DNA of 35,743 bases from Rhodospirillales bacterium (GCA_021775325.1 JAJFID010000078.1:1-35743), one strand, 5' to 3'. Shown: positions 18,401 through 27,777, numbered from the stretch's first letter. Numbers and translations are program-made. The notes: a model not told the origin generated them from the sequence alone.

Positions 18401-20053
18401 ATGGGCTTAAAAGACCTGTTCAGTCGAAAAAAAGGCGATGCCGACGAAGACGATGATGATGATTTCGAGGCTGATGACTTCGAAGACGACGGTGATTCGG
18501 AAAATGACGACACCGAATCAGATGACTTCCCGGCTGATGAGGGCGACGACGACCCCGGTTTCGGCGGTTCCTCGCTGGACGATGGCGGTGATCAAGACCC
18601 TGATGCAATGGACGATGCTCTTGGTAATGATGAGATCGTTACTGGTGGCGGGCCTCCGGACGCGGAACAGGTCCCTGATGACATGGACGACCCGGAGTTC
18701 GAGGGCGAAGATCCGGACTTTGGCGCTGATGATCAGGACTACGATGAGGGGGAAGATGAAGATGAGGACGCCGACGACGATGGTGGCGGCCTGTTTTCCA
18801 ACCCACTGGTTCTGTACTCCGCCATTGGTGCAGGTGTACTGCTAATCCTTGTTGCGGTTGGCATTGGCGGCTGGATGTTCATCAGCGGTGGTGACGAAGA
18901 GGTTGCGGAACAGAACACTGAAGAGATCAGTAACGCCATTGCACTGCCGCCGCCGTCTAGTGGTGGCAGTGGTGGCCTTAATGACTTGCTCGGCGCGGAC
19001 GACAAACCACCCGAGAGCGAAACGTCAACGACCCAGGCTCCCGAGTCCGCGATTCCTACGGGTGCGGAGACCCTCAGTTCTGTTCAAAGTGCGGGCGGCC
19101 TGAACGCGCTTGCTGGCGGCGGCCTGAATTCGTTGACGACGGGCGGGTCTACAGCGGCAGGATTAGTTATTCAGGCCTCGACCATGGCTGCGTTTGACAC
19201 GTTCGTTGATCACCCGACTCCCGATCCCCTGCCGCGCGCGCCGGATCCCGATTTTCTCGAAACCCGGGAAGAGGAGGGGATCGCCCTGCCAAGGGTGGCG
19301 GTAGATGGACGTTTGCCATGGGAGTTTTACAGCCGCCCATCGGCTGTCGAACCCGATAAGCGCCGGGTCGCGATTCTGGTAACCGATCTTGGCTTGAGCC
19401 AGGCCGCGACCCTGTCAGCGATCCGCAAACTGCCGCCCGCTGTCACGCTGTCATTCAGCCCGTACGCGGACGACCTGGACCAGTGGTTGCTTCGTTCTCG
19501 CCGTGCAGGGCATGAGGTCGTATTGGGTCTGCCGCTGGAGTCATCCCGTTTTCCGATTGAGGATCCGGGACCATTGGCATTGCAGACGTTGTTGTCAGGT
19601 AGTGAGAACCTGACCCGGCTTGAAACCATTATGGCGTCTTTTCATGGATACATCGGGTTCGAGGTCATCATGGGATCCAAGTTTACGACCAGTGAACGTC
19701 ACGTAAAAGAGATGCTGGATGTCCTGAACAGCCGGGGTCTGATGGTTCTGGATGGTGTCTGGAATAATCGCTCATTGATACCGACCCTCGCCGGCGAACT
19801 GGGCATGCCAAGGGCATTTAGTGATTTGCGACTGGATAGCGTTTCAGCACTTGCTGCCATTGATGCCAAGTTTAAGGAGCTGGACACGACAATCATCACC
19901 CGCAATCAAGCCATAGCCACAACGACCATGTCTCCGGCGATAATGGGACGGCTCAAGACATGGTTCCAGACATTACCCGGCAAGAATGTACAGTTGGTCC
20001 CGGTCAGTGCCCTGGTGTCAACACAGCTTACAGCGACTGATGTGGAACCCTGA
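18401..20053 (+). CDS. Divergent polysaccharide deacetylase (YibQ-like) with highly acidic N-terminal region and one TM segment
   Basis: 'RRVAILVTDLGLSQAATLSAIRKLPPAVTLSFSPYADDLDQWLLRSRRAGHEVVLGLPLES' and 'MLDVLNSRGLMVLDG' match the YibQ/divergent deacetylase pattern; TM LVLYSAIGAGVLLILVAVGIGGWMFI. Confidence 0.85.
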   Translation: MGLKDLFSRKKGDADEDDDDDFEADDFEDDGDSENDDTESDDFPADEGDDDPGFGGSSLDDGGDQDPDAMDDALGNDEIVTGGGPPDAEQVPDDMDDPEFEGEDPDFGADDQDYDEGEDEDEDADDDGGGLFSNPLVLYSAIGAGVLLILVAVGIGGWMFISGGDEEVAEQNTEEISNAIALPPPSSGGSGGLNDLLGADDKPPESETSTTQAPESAIPTGAETLSSVQSAGGLNALAGGGLNSLTTGGSTAAGLVIQASTMAAFDTFVDHPTPDPLPRAPDPDFLETREEEGIALPRVAVDGRLPWEFYSRPSAVEPDKRRVAILVTDLGLSQAATLSAIRKLPPAVTLSFSPYADDLDQWLLRSRRAGHEVVLGLPLESSRFPIEDPGPLALQTLLSGSENLTRLETIMASFHGYIGFEVIMGSKFTTSERHVKEMLDVLNSRGLMVLDGVWNNRSLIPTLAGELGMPRAFSDLRLDSVSALAAIDAKFKELDTTIITRNQAIATTTMSPAIMGRLKTWFQTLPGKNVQLVPVSALVSTQLTATDVEP

Positions 20054-20544
20054 TGCAGAGCGGTCCAGTGTCTTCGCCATTTGGACCGGAGTACAGGCCA
20101 TGTGTGGGCATCATGCTTCTCAATGACCGGGGCCAGGTGTTTCTGGGACAACGGGCCGGAGCTGAAAACAGGGCCTGTTCATGGCAGATGCCACAGGGTG
20201 GGATTGATTCTGGCGAGACACCTTTGCAGGCAGCCTGGCGCGAACTGGCCGAAGAGACGTCTGTTACGAATGCGGCGTTGTTGGGCCAAAGTGCTCAATG
20301 GTTGAAGTACGACCTGCCGGAACAGGCTCTCAGAAGCTGGCGGGGTAGATACAAGGGACAGGCACAGAAATGGTTCGCTTTTCGTTTCCTGGGTGAGGAC
20401 TCAGACATTGATTTGACGGCGCATACAGAGATCGAGTTCTCTGACTGGCGTTGGGAAGCCCTCGACAACATTACCGACCTCGTTGTTCCTTTCAAAAGAG
20501 ACGTCTATGCGACCGTCGTTGCCGAGTTTCGCGCATTCGCATAA
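20053..20544 (+). CDS. rppH: RNA pyrophosphohydrolase (Nudix)
   Basis: YRPCVGIMLLNDRGQVFLGQRAG, WQMPQGGIDSGETPLQAAWRELAEETSV (Nudix box), WLKYDLPEQ...GRYKGQAQKWFAFRFLG. ATG overlaps the upstream TGA by one base. Confidence 0.95.
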   Translation: MQSGPVSSPFGPEYRPCVGIMLLNDRGQVFLGQRAGAENRACSWQMPQGGIDSGETPLQAAWRELAEETSVTNAALLGQSAQWLKYDLPEQALRSWRGRYKGQAQKWFAFRFLGEDSDIDLTAHTEIEFSDWRWEALDNITDLVVPFKRDVYATVVAEFRAFA

Positions 20545-20647
20545 CATGCTTCTAGATCAGCATGTTACTTGCCTACAATCAGGCTTCATGGCACACATAA
20601 ACGTTACGTGTTCACAATAACCACGATATTGATATCAGGGGCCTGCC

Positions 20648-21622
20648 ATGATGTACCTTAAAGTCGCGATCGGGTTTGTTCTGTTGCTCGTTGCGGCTGA
20701 ATTCATGGTGCGTGGCGCCGTTGCGCTGGCCAAGAAATTTGGTGTTTCCCCTCTGGTCATCGGGATGACCATTGTGGCGATTGGAACATCGGCACCTGAA
20801 CTTGTCGTTGGCTTGCAGGCTGGCCTGGCCGGCGCACCGGGGCTGGCACTGGGTAATATTGTCGGCTCAAATATTGCCAATGTTTTGTTGATTTTGGGTG
20901 CTGCCGGTCTGATCGCACCCATCGTTTCGAAACATGGCGCACTGCTGCGTGACGCTGTCGTTCTGATCGGCGGCAGTATTCTCTTCGCTTTTTTCTGTAT
21001 GCAGGGGGAAATTGGCCCCATGAGTGGCGCTACGCTCGTCGCCGGTTTGGCCATCTTTTTGTATCTATCCTATAAGCGTGAAAACATGGAAGGTGGCGCT
21101 GACGCGGAGCTTCATGTGGAGGAAGTCGAAGAAGTTGGCGACCTGCCGGACAACATGTTCATCGTCTGGGCGGCTCTGTTGGGCGGTATGGCCGGCATTA
21201 TTTATGGCGCTGACCTGCTGGTCGAGGGCGGTGTGGACATCGCCCGTAATTTTGGCGTGTCAGAGGAAGTCATTGGTTTAACGCTGGTTGCACTGGGTAC
21301 GTCGCTACCTGAACTGGCTGCGTCTGTCGTTGCTGCGCTGCGTGGTCATGCAGATGTTGCGATTGGTAATGTCGTCGGTTCCAACATGTTTAATATTCTG
21401 GGTATCGGCGGCGTGGTTGCCATGGTTACGCCACTGCCGGTGTCCAACCAGATCATGACCTTCGATTTGTGGGTCATGTTGGGGGCGACGGCTATTATGC
21501 TCCCAATATTAATCTGGGGATGGCGCCTTAGCCGCCCCGCAGCCACTCTATTCCTCGCCCTGTATGTCGGTTACATTGCAATGCAGGCAATTGGCGTGGA
21601 ACAGGCGTTGGCAGCTTTTTGA
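20648..21622 (+). CDS. CaCA-family calcium/sodium antiporter (YrbG-like)
   Basis: Two alpha-repeats: VIGMTIVAIGTSAPELVVGLQAGLAGAPGLALGNIVGSNIANVLLILG and VIGLTLVALGTSLPELAASVVAALRGHADVAIGNVVGSNMFNILGIGG. Confidence 0.95.
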   Translation: MMYLKVAIGFVLLLVAAEFMVRGAVALAKKFGVSPLVIGMTIVAIGTSAPELVVGLQAGLAGAPGLALGNIVGSNIANVLLILGAAGLIAPIVSKHGALLRDAVVLIGGSILFAFFCMQGEIGPMSGATLVAGLAIFLYLSYKRENMEGGADAELHVEEVEEVGDLPDNMFIVWAALLGGMAGIIYGADLLVEGGVDIARNFGVSEEVIGLTLVALGTSLPELAASVVAALRGHADVAIGNVVGSNMFNILGIGGVVAMVTPLPVSNQIMTFDLWVMLGATAIMLPILIWGWRLSRPAATLFLALYVGYIAMQAIGVEQALAAF

Positions 21623-21636
21623 GTTAACCCCGCATC

Positions 21637-22413
21637 ATGACGGAAAATAAGTTTCAGGGAACTGCGTTGATCACGGGCGCGGCGCGGCGCATTGGTCGTG
21701 CTATCGCTGTGGATTTGGCCGCGCATAACTGGCAGGTGGGGGTTCACTACAATACATCCAGGAATGAGGCGGAGGCCCTGTGCGCCGAGATTTGCGACAA
21801 GGGCGGTCATGCAACGACGGTACAGGCCGACCTGGAGCAGGAGGATCACGTGGATGGCTTGCTGGCAAAAGCGGGCGAGAAGCTTGGGCCGGTAAGCTGT
21901 CTGATCAATAATGCCTCTGTATTCGAACACGACACGCCGACAACAGCCACGCGCGAAAGCTGGAATCGCCACATGCAAATCAATTTGCATGCGCCGTTCG
22001 TTCTGACCCAGAAATTTGTTGCCCAGTTGCCGGATAATTGCAGCGGCAATGTCATTAACATCATTGATCAGCGTGTATGGAATCTGACCCCCCAGTTCAC
22101 GTCATATACTCTGAGCAAGTCTGGCCTCTGGGCACTGACACGAACACTTGCACAAGGCCTTGCGCCGCAAGTCAGAGTAAATGCCATTGGACCTGGACCA
22201 ACCCTTAAGAGTACAGTCCAGAATCAGGAGGGATTCGAAAAAGAGTGGTCTTCTGTGTTGTTGCAGCGCAAGGTCGGTGTCAACGAGATATGCGATGCGG
22301 TCCGTTTTATTCTTGGTGCCGAGTCCATGACCGGGCAAATGATTGCGCTTGATAGTGGCCAGCATCTCGGATGGCAGCAAATTGGCGACGACGAACCAGG
22401 GCCTGATGCGTGA
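21637..22413 (+). CDS. SDR family oxidoreductase (possibly FolM/pteridine-reductase-like, from folB linkage)
   Basis: TALITGAARRIGRAIAVDLA, LINNASVFEHD, SYTLSKSGLWALTRTLAQGLAPQVRVNAIGPGPT. Confidence 0.88.
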   Translation: MTENKFQGTALITGAARRIGRAIAVDLAAHNWQVGVHYNTSRNEAEALCAEICDKGGHATTVQADLEQEDHVDGLLAKAGEKLGPVSCLINNASVFEHDTPTTATRESWNRHMQINLHAPFVLTQKFVAQLPDNCSGNVINIIDQRVWNLTPQFTSYTLSKSGLWALTRTLAQGLAPQVRVNAIGPGPTLKSTVQNQEGFEKEWSSVLLQRKVGVNEICDAVRFILGAESMTGQMIALDSGQHLGWQQIGDDEPGPDA

Positions 22414-22465
22414 GAATAAAATCGATGCGGGTCGTCTCTGGTTTCCTGCACCGTTGATTGGATGA
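22406..22465 (+). CDS. Putative 19-codon linking mini-ORF between SDR and folB (MRENKIDAGRLWFPAPLIG*)
   Basis: ATG at 22406 lies inside the SDR 3' end; its TGA (22463-22465) overlaps the folB ATG (22462) as ATGA. Confidence 0.35.
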   Translation: MRENKIDAGRLWFPAPLIG

Positions 22466-22896
22466 GTAATCCCGTGACAACAGAAAAATCGACAAGCCCG
22501 ATTGAACCACTCCGCCTCGCTGACGCCAGTCGGGGTCTGTATCATGTGTTCATCCGTGACCTGATTGTTCCATGTTCTATTGGAATATATGATTTTGAAA
22601 AGGAAGCGCCTCAGCCTGTTCGCCTCAACCTGGATCTGGCTGTCCATGAATCCCTGTCACCCGTGGATGACGAACATCGAAATGTGGTGTGTTATGAAAA
22701 GATTGCCAATGGTGCCAAAGATCTGATTGGCCAGGGTCATATAAATCTGGTTGAGACTCTCGCCGAGGAACTGGCTGCCATGTGTCTGGCCAATAGCCGC
22801 GTTTTCTCTGTTCGGGTCCGTATCGAGAAGCTGGATATTCTGCGTGACGCGGCCAGCGTCGGCGTTGAAATTGAGCGTTTGAATACGGCTATCTAG
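22462..22896 (+). CDS. folB: Dihydroneopterin aldolase
   Basis: VFIRDLIVPCSIGIYDFEKEAPQPVRLNLDLAV, NVVCYEKIANGAKDLIGQGHINLVETLAEELAAMCL, VRIEKLDILRDAASVGVEIER. Confidence 0.9.
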   Translation: MSNPVTTEKSTSPIEPLRLADASRGLYHVFIRDLIVPCSIGIYDFEKEAPQPVRLNLDLAVHESLSPVDDEHRNVVCYEKIANGAKDLIGQGHINLVETLAEELAAMCLANSRVFSVRVRIEKLDILRDAASVGVEIERLNTAI

Positions 22897-23106
22897 GCGA
22901 CCCAAAATATCAGCAACGCCCTGCAACTCCTTGGCATGAAATCAGTTTTTGTAATTTGACGTGTGCGTCGCCACCGTAAGTTTTACACAGGCAATTCCAA
23001 CCTTGGGTTTATTGTCTCTACAAGAGGGAAAGATGCCGGAATACGTGGGTATGGTGATCGTAAGTCGCTGAGCTCATGATTAATCGTGTGATTTCAAGGG
23101 CTTATT

Positions 23107-23131
23107 TTTTTGCCTAAAAAATAGGCAAAAA
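23107..23131. repeat. Perfect 10-bp inverted repeat with A5 loop (TTTTTGCCTA-AAAAA-TAGGCAAAAA)
   Basis: Read directly from sequence in the folB-uvrC intergenic region. Confidence 0.9.
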
Positions 23132-23176
23132 TGCTAAGTCTCAGGTATACCACGATTCCTGTTTCTGAAGACCGTT

Positions 23177-23211
23177 TTCCCCACAACTTTATCCACACGA
23201 CTCGTGGATAG
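23177..23211. promoter_or_regulatory. Cluster of DnaA-box-like sites (TTCCCCACA, TTATCCACA, inverted CTATCCACG)
   Basis: 23189-23197 is an exact TTATCCACA; 23203-23211 CGTGGATAG is its near-match on the opposite strand; 23177-23185 TTCCCCACA is a weaker match. Confidence 0.6.
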
Positions 23212-23322
23212 TTTATGGCTGTCAGACAATTGTAAGAAAACATGAAATATATTTCTTGAATATGGCGAAATCTATCCCCCCTGACATTGACGTCGGGTCC
23301 GAGTTGACGCAGATTCGAACGT

Positions 23323-25317
23323 ATGTCTGACCCGAATCAGGTATCCAGCAAAACTGATACGCTTGACCATAGTCCGGCGGACAAAAATGAAGACCTGAAT
23401 ATGTCGACAGGTGTTGATGTCGTCCGCTCGTATTTGACCAGTCTTCAGAACTCGCCCGGTGTTTACCGAATGGTCAGCGCGACCGGGAAAGTGCTGTATG
23501 TCGGTAAGGCCAAACAACTCAGGAAACGGGTAACCAGCTATACAAACCTGACAAACCAGTCCAATCGAATTCGCCGCATGGTTTCGGAAACCGCGACCAT
23601 GGAGTTTGTGACGACTCATACAGAGGCGGAAGCGCTGTTGCTTGAATCAAATCTGATCAAGCGATATGCGCCGCGTTACAACATCCTGTTACGTGACGAC
23701 AAGTCCTTCCCCCAGATATTGGTCACCGGTCATCATGACTTCGCCCAAATCCTGAAACATCGGGGCGCGCAAAAGCGCAAGGGTGAGTACTTTGGTCCGT
23801 TCGCGTCTGCATGGGCAGTCAATGAAACGCTGGCGTTCCTGCAAAAGGTGTTTCTGTTGCGAACATGTACCGATGCTGTGTTTGAAGCCCGCACACGGCC
23901 CTGTCTTCTGTATCAGATCAAACGCTGCTCCGGACCCTGCGATGATCGTGTCAGCAAGGACGCATACGGTGAACTGGTTGATCAGGCGCGGGCATTTCTC
24001 AGTGGGCGAAGTAACTCGATTCAACAGGACCTGGCAACCAAAATGCAGGCCGCCAGTGACCAACAGGCATATGAGGAAGCGGCCCAGTTCAGGGATCGAA
24101 TTCAGGCCTTAACCCGTATCCAGGCCCATCAGGATATAAATCTCTCGGGGATGCCGCCGACGGATGTTATTGCCATCTACCAGGACAGCGGCAATTACTG
24201 CATTCAGATTTTCTTCTATCGGGGGGGGCGGAATTATGGCAATCGGGCCTATTTCCCGGCACATGCCCGTGATGAGACCGCAGATGTGGTGTTGGAGGCC
24301 TTTCTGGGGCAGTTCTATGCCCAGACGCCGCCGCCTGGTCAATTATTACTGAGCGCAAGGATTCCCAACAGAGAACTCGTGGCCGAGGCTCTGGGCATTC
24401 GGGCTGAGCGGCGGGTACATATACGTGTCCCGACACGGGGTGACAAACGCAAGCTGGTCATGCATGCCGAAACCAATGCCCGCGCGGCCTTGTCCCGCCG
24501 GATGGCCGAAAGTGCAACACAGCGCAAACTTCTGGATGGTCTCGGGCATGTCATGCAGATGGACGGCGCACCCGAGCGTATTGAAGTCTATGACAATAGC
24601 CACGTATCCGGTACGGATGCCGTCGGTGCCATGATTGTGGCTGGCCCTGAAGGCTTCGTGAAAAATGCCTACCGCAAATTCAATATCAAGGGTGCGGTGC
24701 CGACCGTGCCAGTCGATACACAAGTCAGTGCCCCGTTGTCATACGGCCTGTCAGATAAGCCGCAGGAGCCCTACAGCGCCGGAGACGACTTTGCCATGAT
24801 GCGTGAGGTCTTAACGCGACGGTTCTCCCGAGCCATGAAGGAAGACCCCGACCGCACCCTGGGACAATGGCCGGACCTGTTACTTATTGACGGCGGACTG
24901 GGTCAACTGAATGCCGCCCGGCTCGTGCTTGAGGAACTCGGCATTGAGGACATTGCCGTCGCCGGCGTGGCCAAAGGGCCGGACCGGAACGCCGGGCGGG
25001 AGCGAATATTCCTGCCGGACAAATCACCGATAAGTCTCGAGGCCCGTGATCCGGTACTTTACTTCATTCAGCGGCTGCGGGATGAGGCGCATCGTTTTGC
25101 CATCGGCACACACAGAAAGAAACGTGGAAAATCCACGCAAAAATCGGCTCTTGACGAGATTCCCGGTATAGGTGGTCAACGCAAGAAGGCGCTTCTGCAT
25201 CATTTTGGTGCTGCATCTGCGGTTGCCGCGGCAGGACGGGAAGACCTGTCCTCTGTCGACGGCATCAGTGCAGCCATGGCTGGTAAAATTTATGACTGGT
25301 TCCATCCCCATGGATGA
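23323..25317 (+). CDS. uvrC: Excinuclease ABC subunit C
   Basis: SPGVYRMVSATGKVLYVGKAKQLRKRVTSY (GIY-YIG), YFGPFASAWAVNETLAFLQKVFLLRTC, IEVYDNSHVSGTDAVGAMIV, LDEIPGIGGQRKKALLHHFG. Confidence 0.98.
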   Translation: MSDPNQVSSKTDTLDHSPADKNEDLNMSTGVDVVRSYLTSLQNSPGVYRMVSATGKVLYVGKAKQLRKRVTSYTNLTNQSNRIRRMVSETATMEFVTTHTEAEALLLESNLIKRYAPRYNILLRDDKSFPQILVTGHHDFAQILKHRGAQKRKGEYFGPFASAWAVNETLAFLQKVFLLRTCTDAVFEARTRPCLLYQIKRCSGPCDDRVSKDAYGELVDQARAFLSGRSNSIQQDLATKMQAASDQQAYEEAAQFRDRIQALTRIQAHQDINLSGMPPTDVIAIYQDSGNYCIQIFFYRGGRNYGNRAYFPAHARDETADVVLEAFLGQFYAQTPPPGQLLLSARIPNRELVAEALGIRAERRVHIRVPTRGDKRKLVMHAETNARAALSRRMAESATQRKLLDGLGHVMQMDGAPERIEVYDNSHVSGTDAVGAMIVAGPEGFVKNAYRKFNIKGAVPTVPVDTQVSAPLSYGLSDKPQEPYSAGDDFAMMREVLTRRFSRAMKEDPDRTLGQWPDLLLIDGGLGQLNAARLVLEELGIEDIAVAGVAKGPDRNAGRERIFLPDKSPISLEARDPVLYFIQRLRDEAHRFAIGTHRKKRGKSTQKSALDEIPGIGGQRKKALLHHFGAASAVAAAGREDLSSVDGISAAMAGKIYDWFHPHG

Positions 25318-25356
25318 CCTATATCCGTGGTGGAATTCTGTCTGACGAGAACACAA

Positions 25357-25992
25357 ATGTACCTCGCGCTGCCTAATATTCTGACCTACACCCGGTTGAT
25401 TGCCACACCAGTTGTCGTAGGGTTGTTCTTTTTGCCGGACCCGCTTGGTAGCTGGCTTGCTTTCGGTGTCTATACCTATGCCTGTGTGACCGATTTCCTT
25501 GATGGATATCTGGCACGTGCCTGGCACATGCAGTCGGCACTGGGTCGGTTTCTCGACCCTATAGCCGACAAGATGCTGGTCGCCGGGGTGCTGTTCGCCT
25601 TGTTGGCGGCGGATCGTATAAGCGGGTTCGAGGTTATCCCTGCAGGCGTTATTCTGGCACGGGAAATTCTGGTGTCCGGTCTCCGTGAGTTTCTGGCCGA
25701 GTTGCGTGTTGGTATGCCGGTCAGTCATCTGGCCAAATGGAAAACCGGTATCCAGATGCTGGCGCTGGGTTTTCTGCTGGTCGGACACAACGGGCCGGAT
25801 TTCTGGGGTATGCCCACCCTGCAGATCGGCGTTATCGGATTGTGGTCGGCTGCGGCACTGACCTTGTTCACAGGTTTTGATTACCTCTATGTGGGATTAA
25901 AACACATCAGGGACACGGACGAAGCACCGACGCAGCGCTCCGGTGATGATAGCACCGGTACGGATGAAGCTGGCACGGATGAGCAGGCATGA
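25357..25992 (+). CDS. pgsA: CDP-diacylglycerol--glycerol-3-phosphate 3-phosphatidyltransferase
   Basis: YLALPNILTYTRLIATPVVV, CVTDFLDGYLARAWHMQSALGRFLDPIADKMLVA (CDP-alcohol phosphotransferase motif). ATG 25357 preferred over the track start 25327. Confidence 0.95.
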   Translation: MYLALPNILTYTRLIATPVVVGLFFLPDPLGSWLAFGVYTYACVTDFLDGYLARAWHMQSALGRFLDPIADKMLVAGVLFALLAADRISGFEVIPAGVILAREILVSGLREFLAELRVGMPVSHLAKWKTGIQMLALGFLLVGHNGPDFWGMPTLQIGVIGLWSAAALTLFTGFDYLYVGLKHIRDTDEAPTQRSGDDSTGTDEAGTDEQA

Positions 25993-26510
25993 AAATTTTT
26001 GGTCTGGCCGGGTGGAGCGGCAGCGGCAAAACCACGTTGGTTGTCCAGGTCCTGCCTTTGATCATTGAGCACGGTATTACTGTGTCGACCATGAAACATA
26101 CCCATCATGGTTTTGATCTGGATCGTCCGGGTAAGGATTCCCACAATCATCGACAGGCAGGTGCGGAAGAGGTCATGCTCACTTCGTCAGCGCGGTGGGC
26201 TTTGCTGCATGAGTTGAATGGCGAACCGGAACTGTCCATAGAAGAGTTACTGCAGCACATGACGCCGGTTGATCTGGTCTTGATCGAGGGCTTCAAATCC
26301 TATCCACATCCCAAGATCGAGGTTCACCGTCCGTCTTTGGGCAAACCTCTGTTGGCGACGAACGATCCATCGGTGGTGGCCGTCGCGTCGGATGAATGTC
26401 TGGAAATTGATCGCGTGCCAGTAATCGACCTGAACGATGTGCAGTCGGTAGCCGATTTCATCGTGGATTACGTTGGCCTGAGTCCGGAGATACGGAATGG
26501 CGCAGCTTAA
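25989..26510 (+). CDS. mobB: Molybdopterin-guanine dinucleotide biosynthesis protein B
   Basis: MKIFGLAGWSGSGKTTLVVQVLPLI, TMKHTHHGFDLDRPGKDSHNHRQAGAEEVMLTS, DLVLIEGFKSYPHPKIEVHR. ATGA overlap with pgsA. Confidence 0.95.
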   Translation: MKIFGLAGWSGSGKTTLVVQVLPLIIEHGITVSTMKHTHHGFDLDRPGKDSHNHRQAGAEEVMLTSSARWALLHELNGEPELSIEELLQHMTPVDLVLIEGFKSYPHPKIEVHRPSLGKPLLATNDPSVVAVASDECLEIDRVPVIDLNDVQSVADFIVDYVGLSPEIRNGAA

Positions 26511-27777
26511 GGACGATTGTTTTGCCTTTGGCGGTGAGCTGACACCCCTGACGGATGCGCTGAATGATATGCGCGCGCGCGTCGGCACCGTGGTTGGTCA
26601 GGAACTGGTAGAGCTGGACAACTGCTACGGTCGGGTTCTGGCCGAAGACCTGATCTCGTCACGTAACGTCCCGCCTCGTGACAACAGCGCTGTGGACGGG
26701 TATGCCGTTTACTTTGATGATCTGAATCCCGACAGCGACACGCGCCTTCCATACACGGGGCGTATCGCCGCCGGTCATCCTCTCGGGCGAGCAGCCGTGC
26801 ATGGCGAGGCCCTGCGCATTTTTACCGGTGCACCCATGCCCACAGGCCCGGACGACATGCAAAGCAGTGGCCCGGATACGATCTTCATGGAGGAAGACGT
26901 TACCGTGGATGGTGATGCTGTGATCCTGCCTGCCGGACTCAAACGGGGCTCTAACAGACGGTTTGCCGGCGAGGACATTAAGTCCGGAGATACTATTCTG
27001 CGTGCCGGAGCCAAACTGCGCCCGCAGGAACTGGGGCTGGCGGCATCCGTCGGGTCCCATGAATTGCCGGTTTTTGCCGCCTTGCGTGTCGCCGTGTTCT
27101 CAACCGGGGACGAGGTTCGTGACCCGTTCGGTGATGCGCCGGAGGGCTGTATTTTTGATGCCAACCGCTCCACGTTGAAAGCCCTGCTCAAGGGGCTTGG
27201 CTGTGACGTGACGGACCTGGGTATCCTGCCCGATGATGCTGTGACCATCGCCGATGCGTTGCGGGGAGCGGCGACAGACCACGATCTGCTGATCACATCG
27301 GGTGGTGTATCAGCCGGTGAAGAGGATCATGTCAAAGCTGCCGTCGAAGCCCATGGCTCCGTCTATATGTGGCGACTGGCCATCAAACCCGGCCGTCCCA
27401 TCGCCCTGGGCCAGGTCGCCGATACAGCCTTTGTGGGTCTGCCCGGCAATCCGGTGGCGGCCATGGTCACGTTCATGGTCATCGCCCGCCCACTGGTTTG
27501 CTGGCTGTCGGGTTTATCGGATGCAGAACCGGCGCGATACCGCGTCGTCTCGGGGTTCGAGCACACGAAAAAAACAGGCCGCCGCGAATGGGTCCGTGCC
27601 CGTCTGGCCACAGATACCACGGGTCAGTTAACGGCATTCAAGGACCATTCCGGCGGAGCGGGTATTCTCACCTCCATGGTGGGCGCCGATTGTCTGGTTG
27701 AACTGGATGAAGATATCGAGCACGTCAGCCCCGGTGATGATATCCTCGTGCTGCCGTTCAGCGAGGTATTGGCATGA
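26497..27777 (+). CDS. moeA: Molybdopterin molybdenumtransferase
   Basis: RNVPPRDNSAVDGYAV, RIFTGAPMPTG, FSTGDEVRDPFG, LLITSGGVSAGEEDHVK, FVGLPGNPVAAMVTF. Confidence 0.96.
   Translation: MAQLKDDCFAFGGELTPLTDALNDMRARVGTVVGQELVELDNCYGRVLAEDLISSRNVPPRDNSAVDGYAVYFDDLNPDSDTRLPYTGRIAAGHPLGRAAVHGEALRIFTGAPMPTGPDDMQSSGPDTIFMEEDVTVDGDAVILPAGLKRGSNRRFAGEDIKSGDTILRAGAKLRPQELGLAASVGSHELPVFAALRVAVFSTGDEVRDPFGDAPEGCIFDANRSTLKALLKGLGCDVTDLGILPDDAVTIADALRGAATDHDLLITSGGVSAGEEDHVKAAVEAHGSVYMWRLAIKPGRPIALGQVADTAFVGLPGNPVAAMVTFMVIARPLVCWLSGLSDAEPARYRVVSGFEHTKKTGRREWVRARLATDTTGQLTAFKDHSGGAGILTSMVGADCLVELDEDIEHVSPGDDILVLPFSEVLA

Noticed and set aside
18438-18845. 135-aa Met/Thr-rich plus-strand ORF
   Set aside because: Out-of-frame reading of the GAT/GAC-rich acidic region of the YibQ-like gene; composition artefact.
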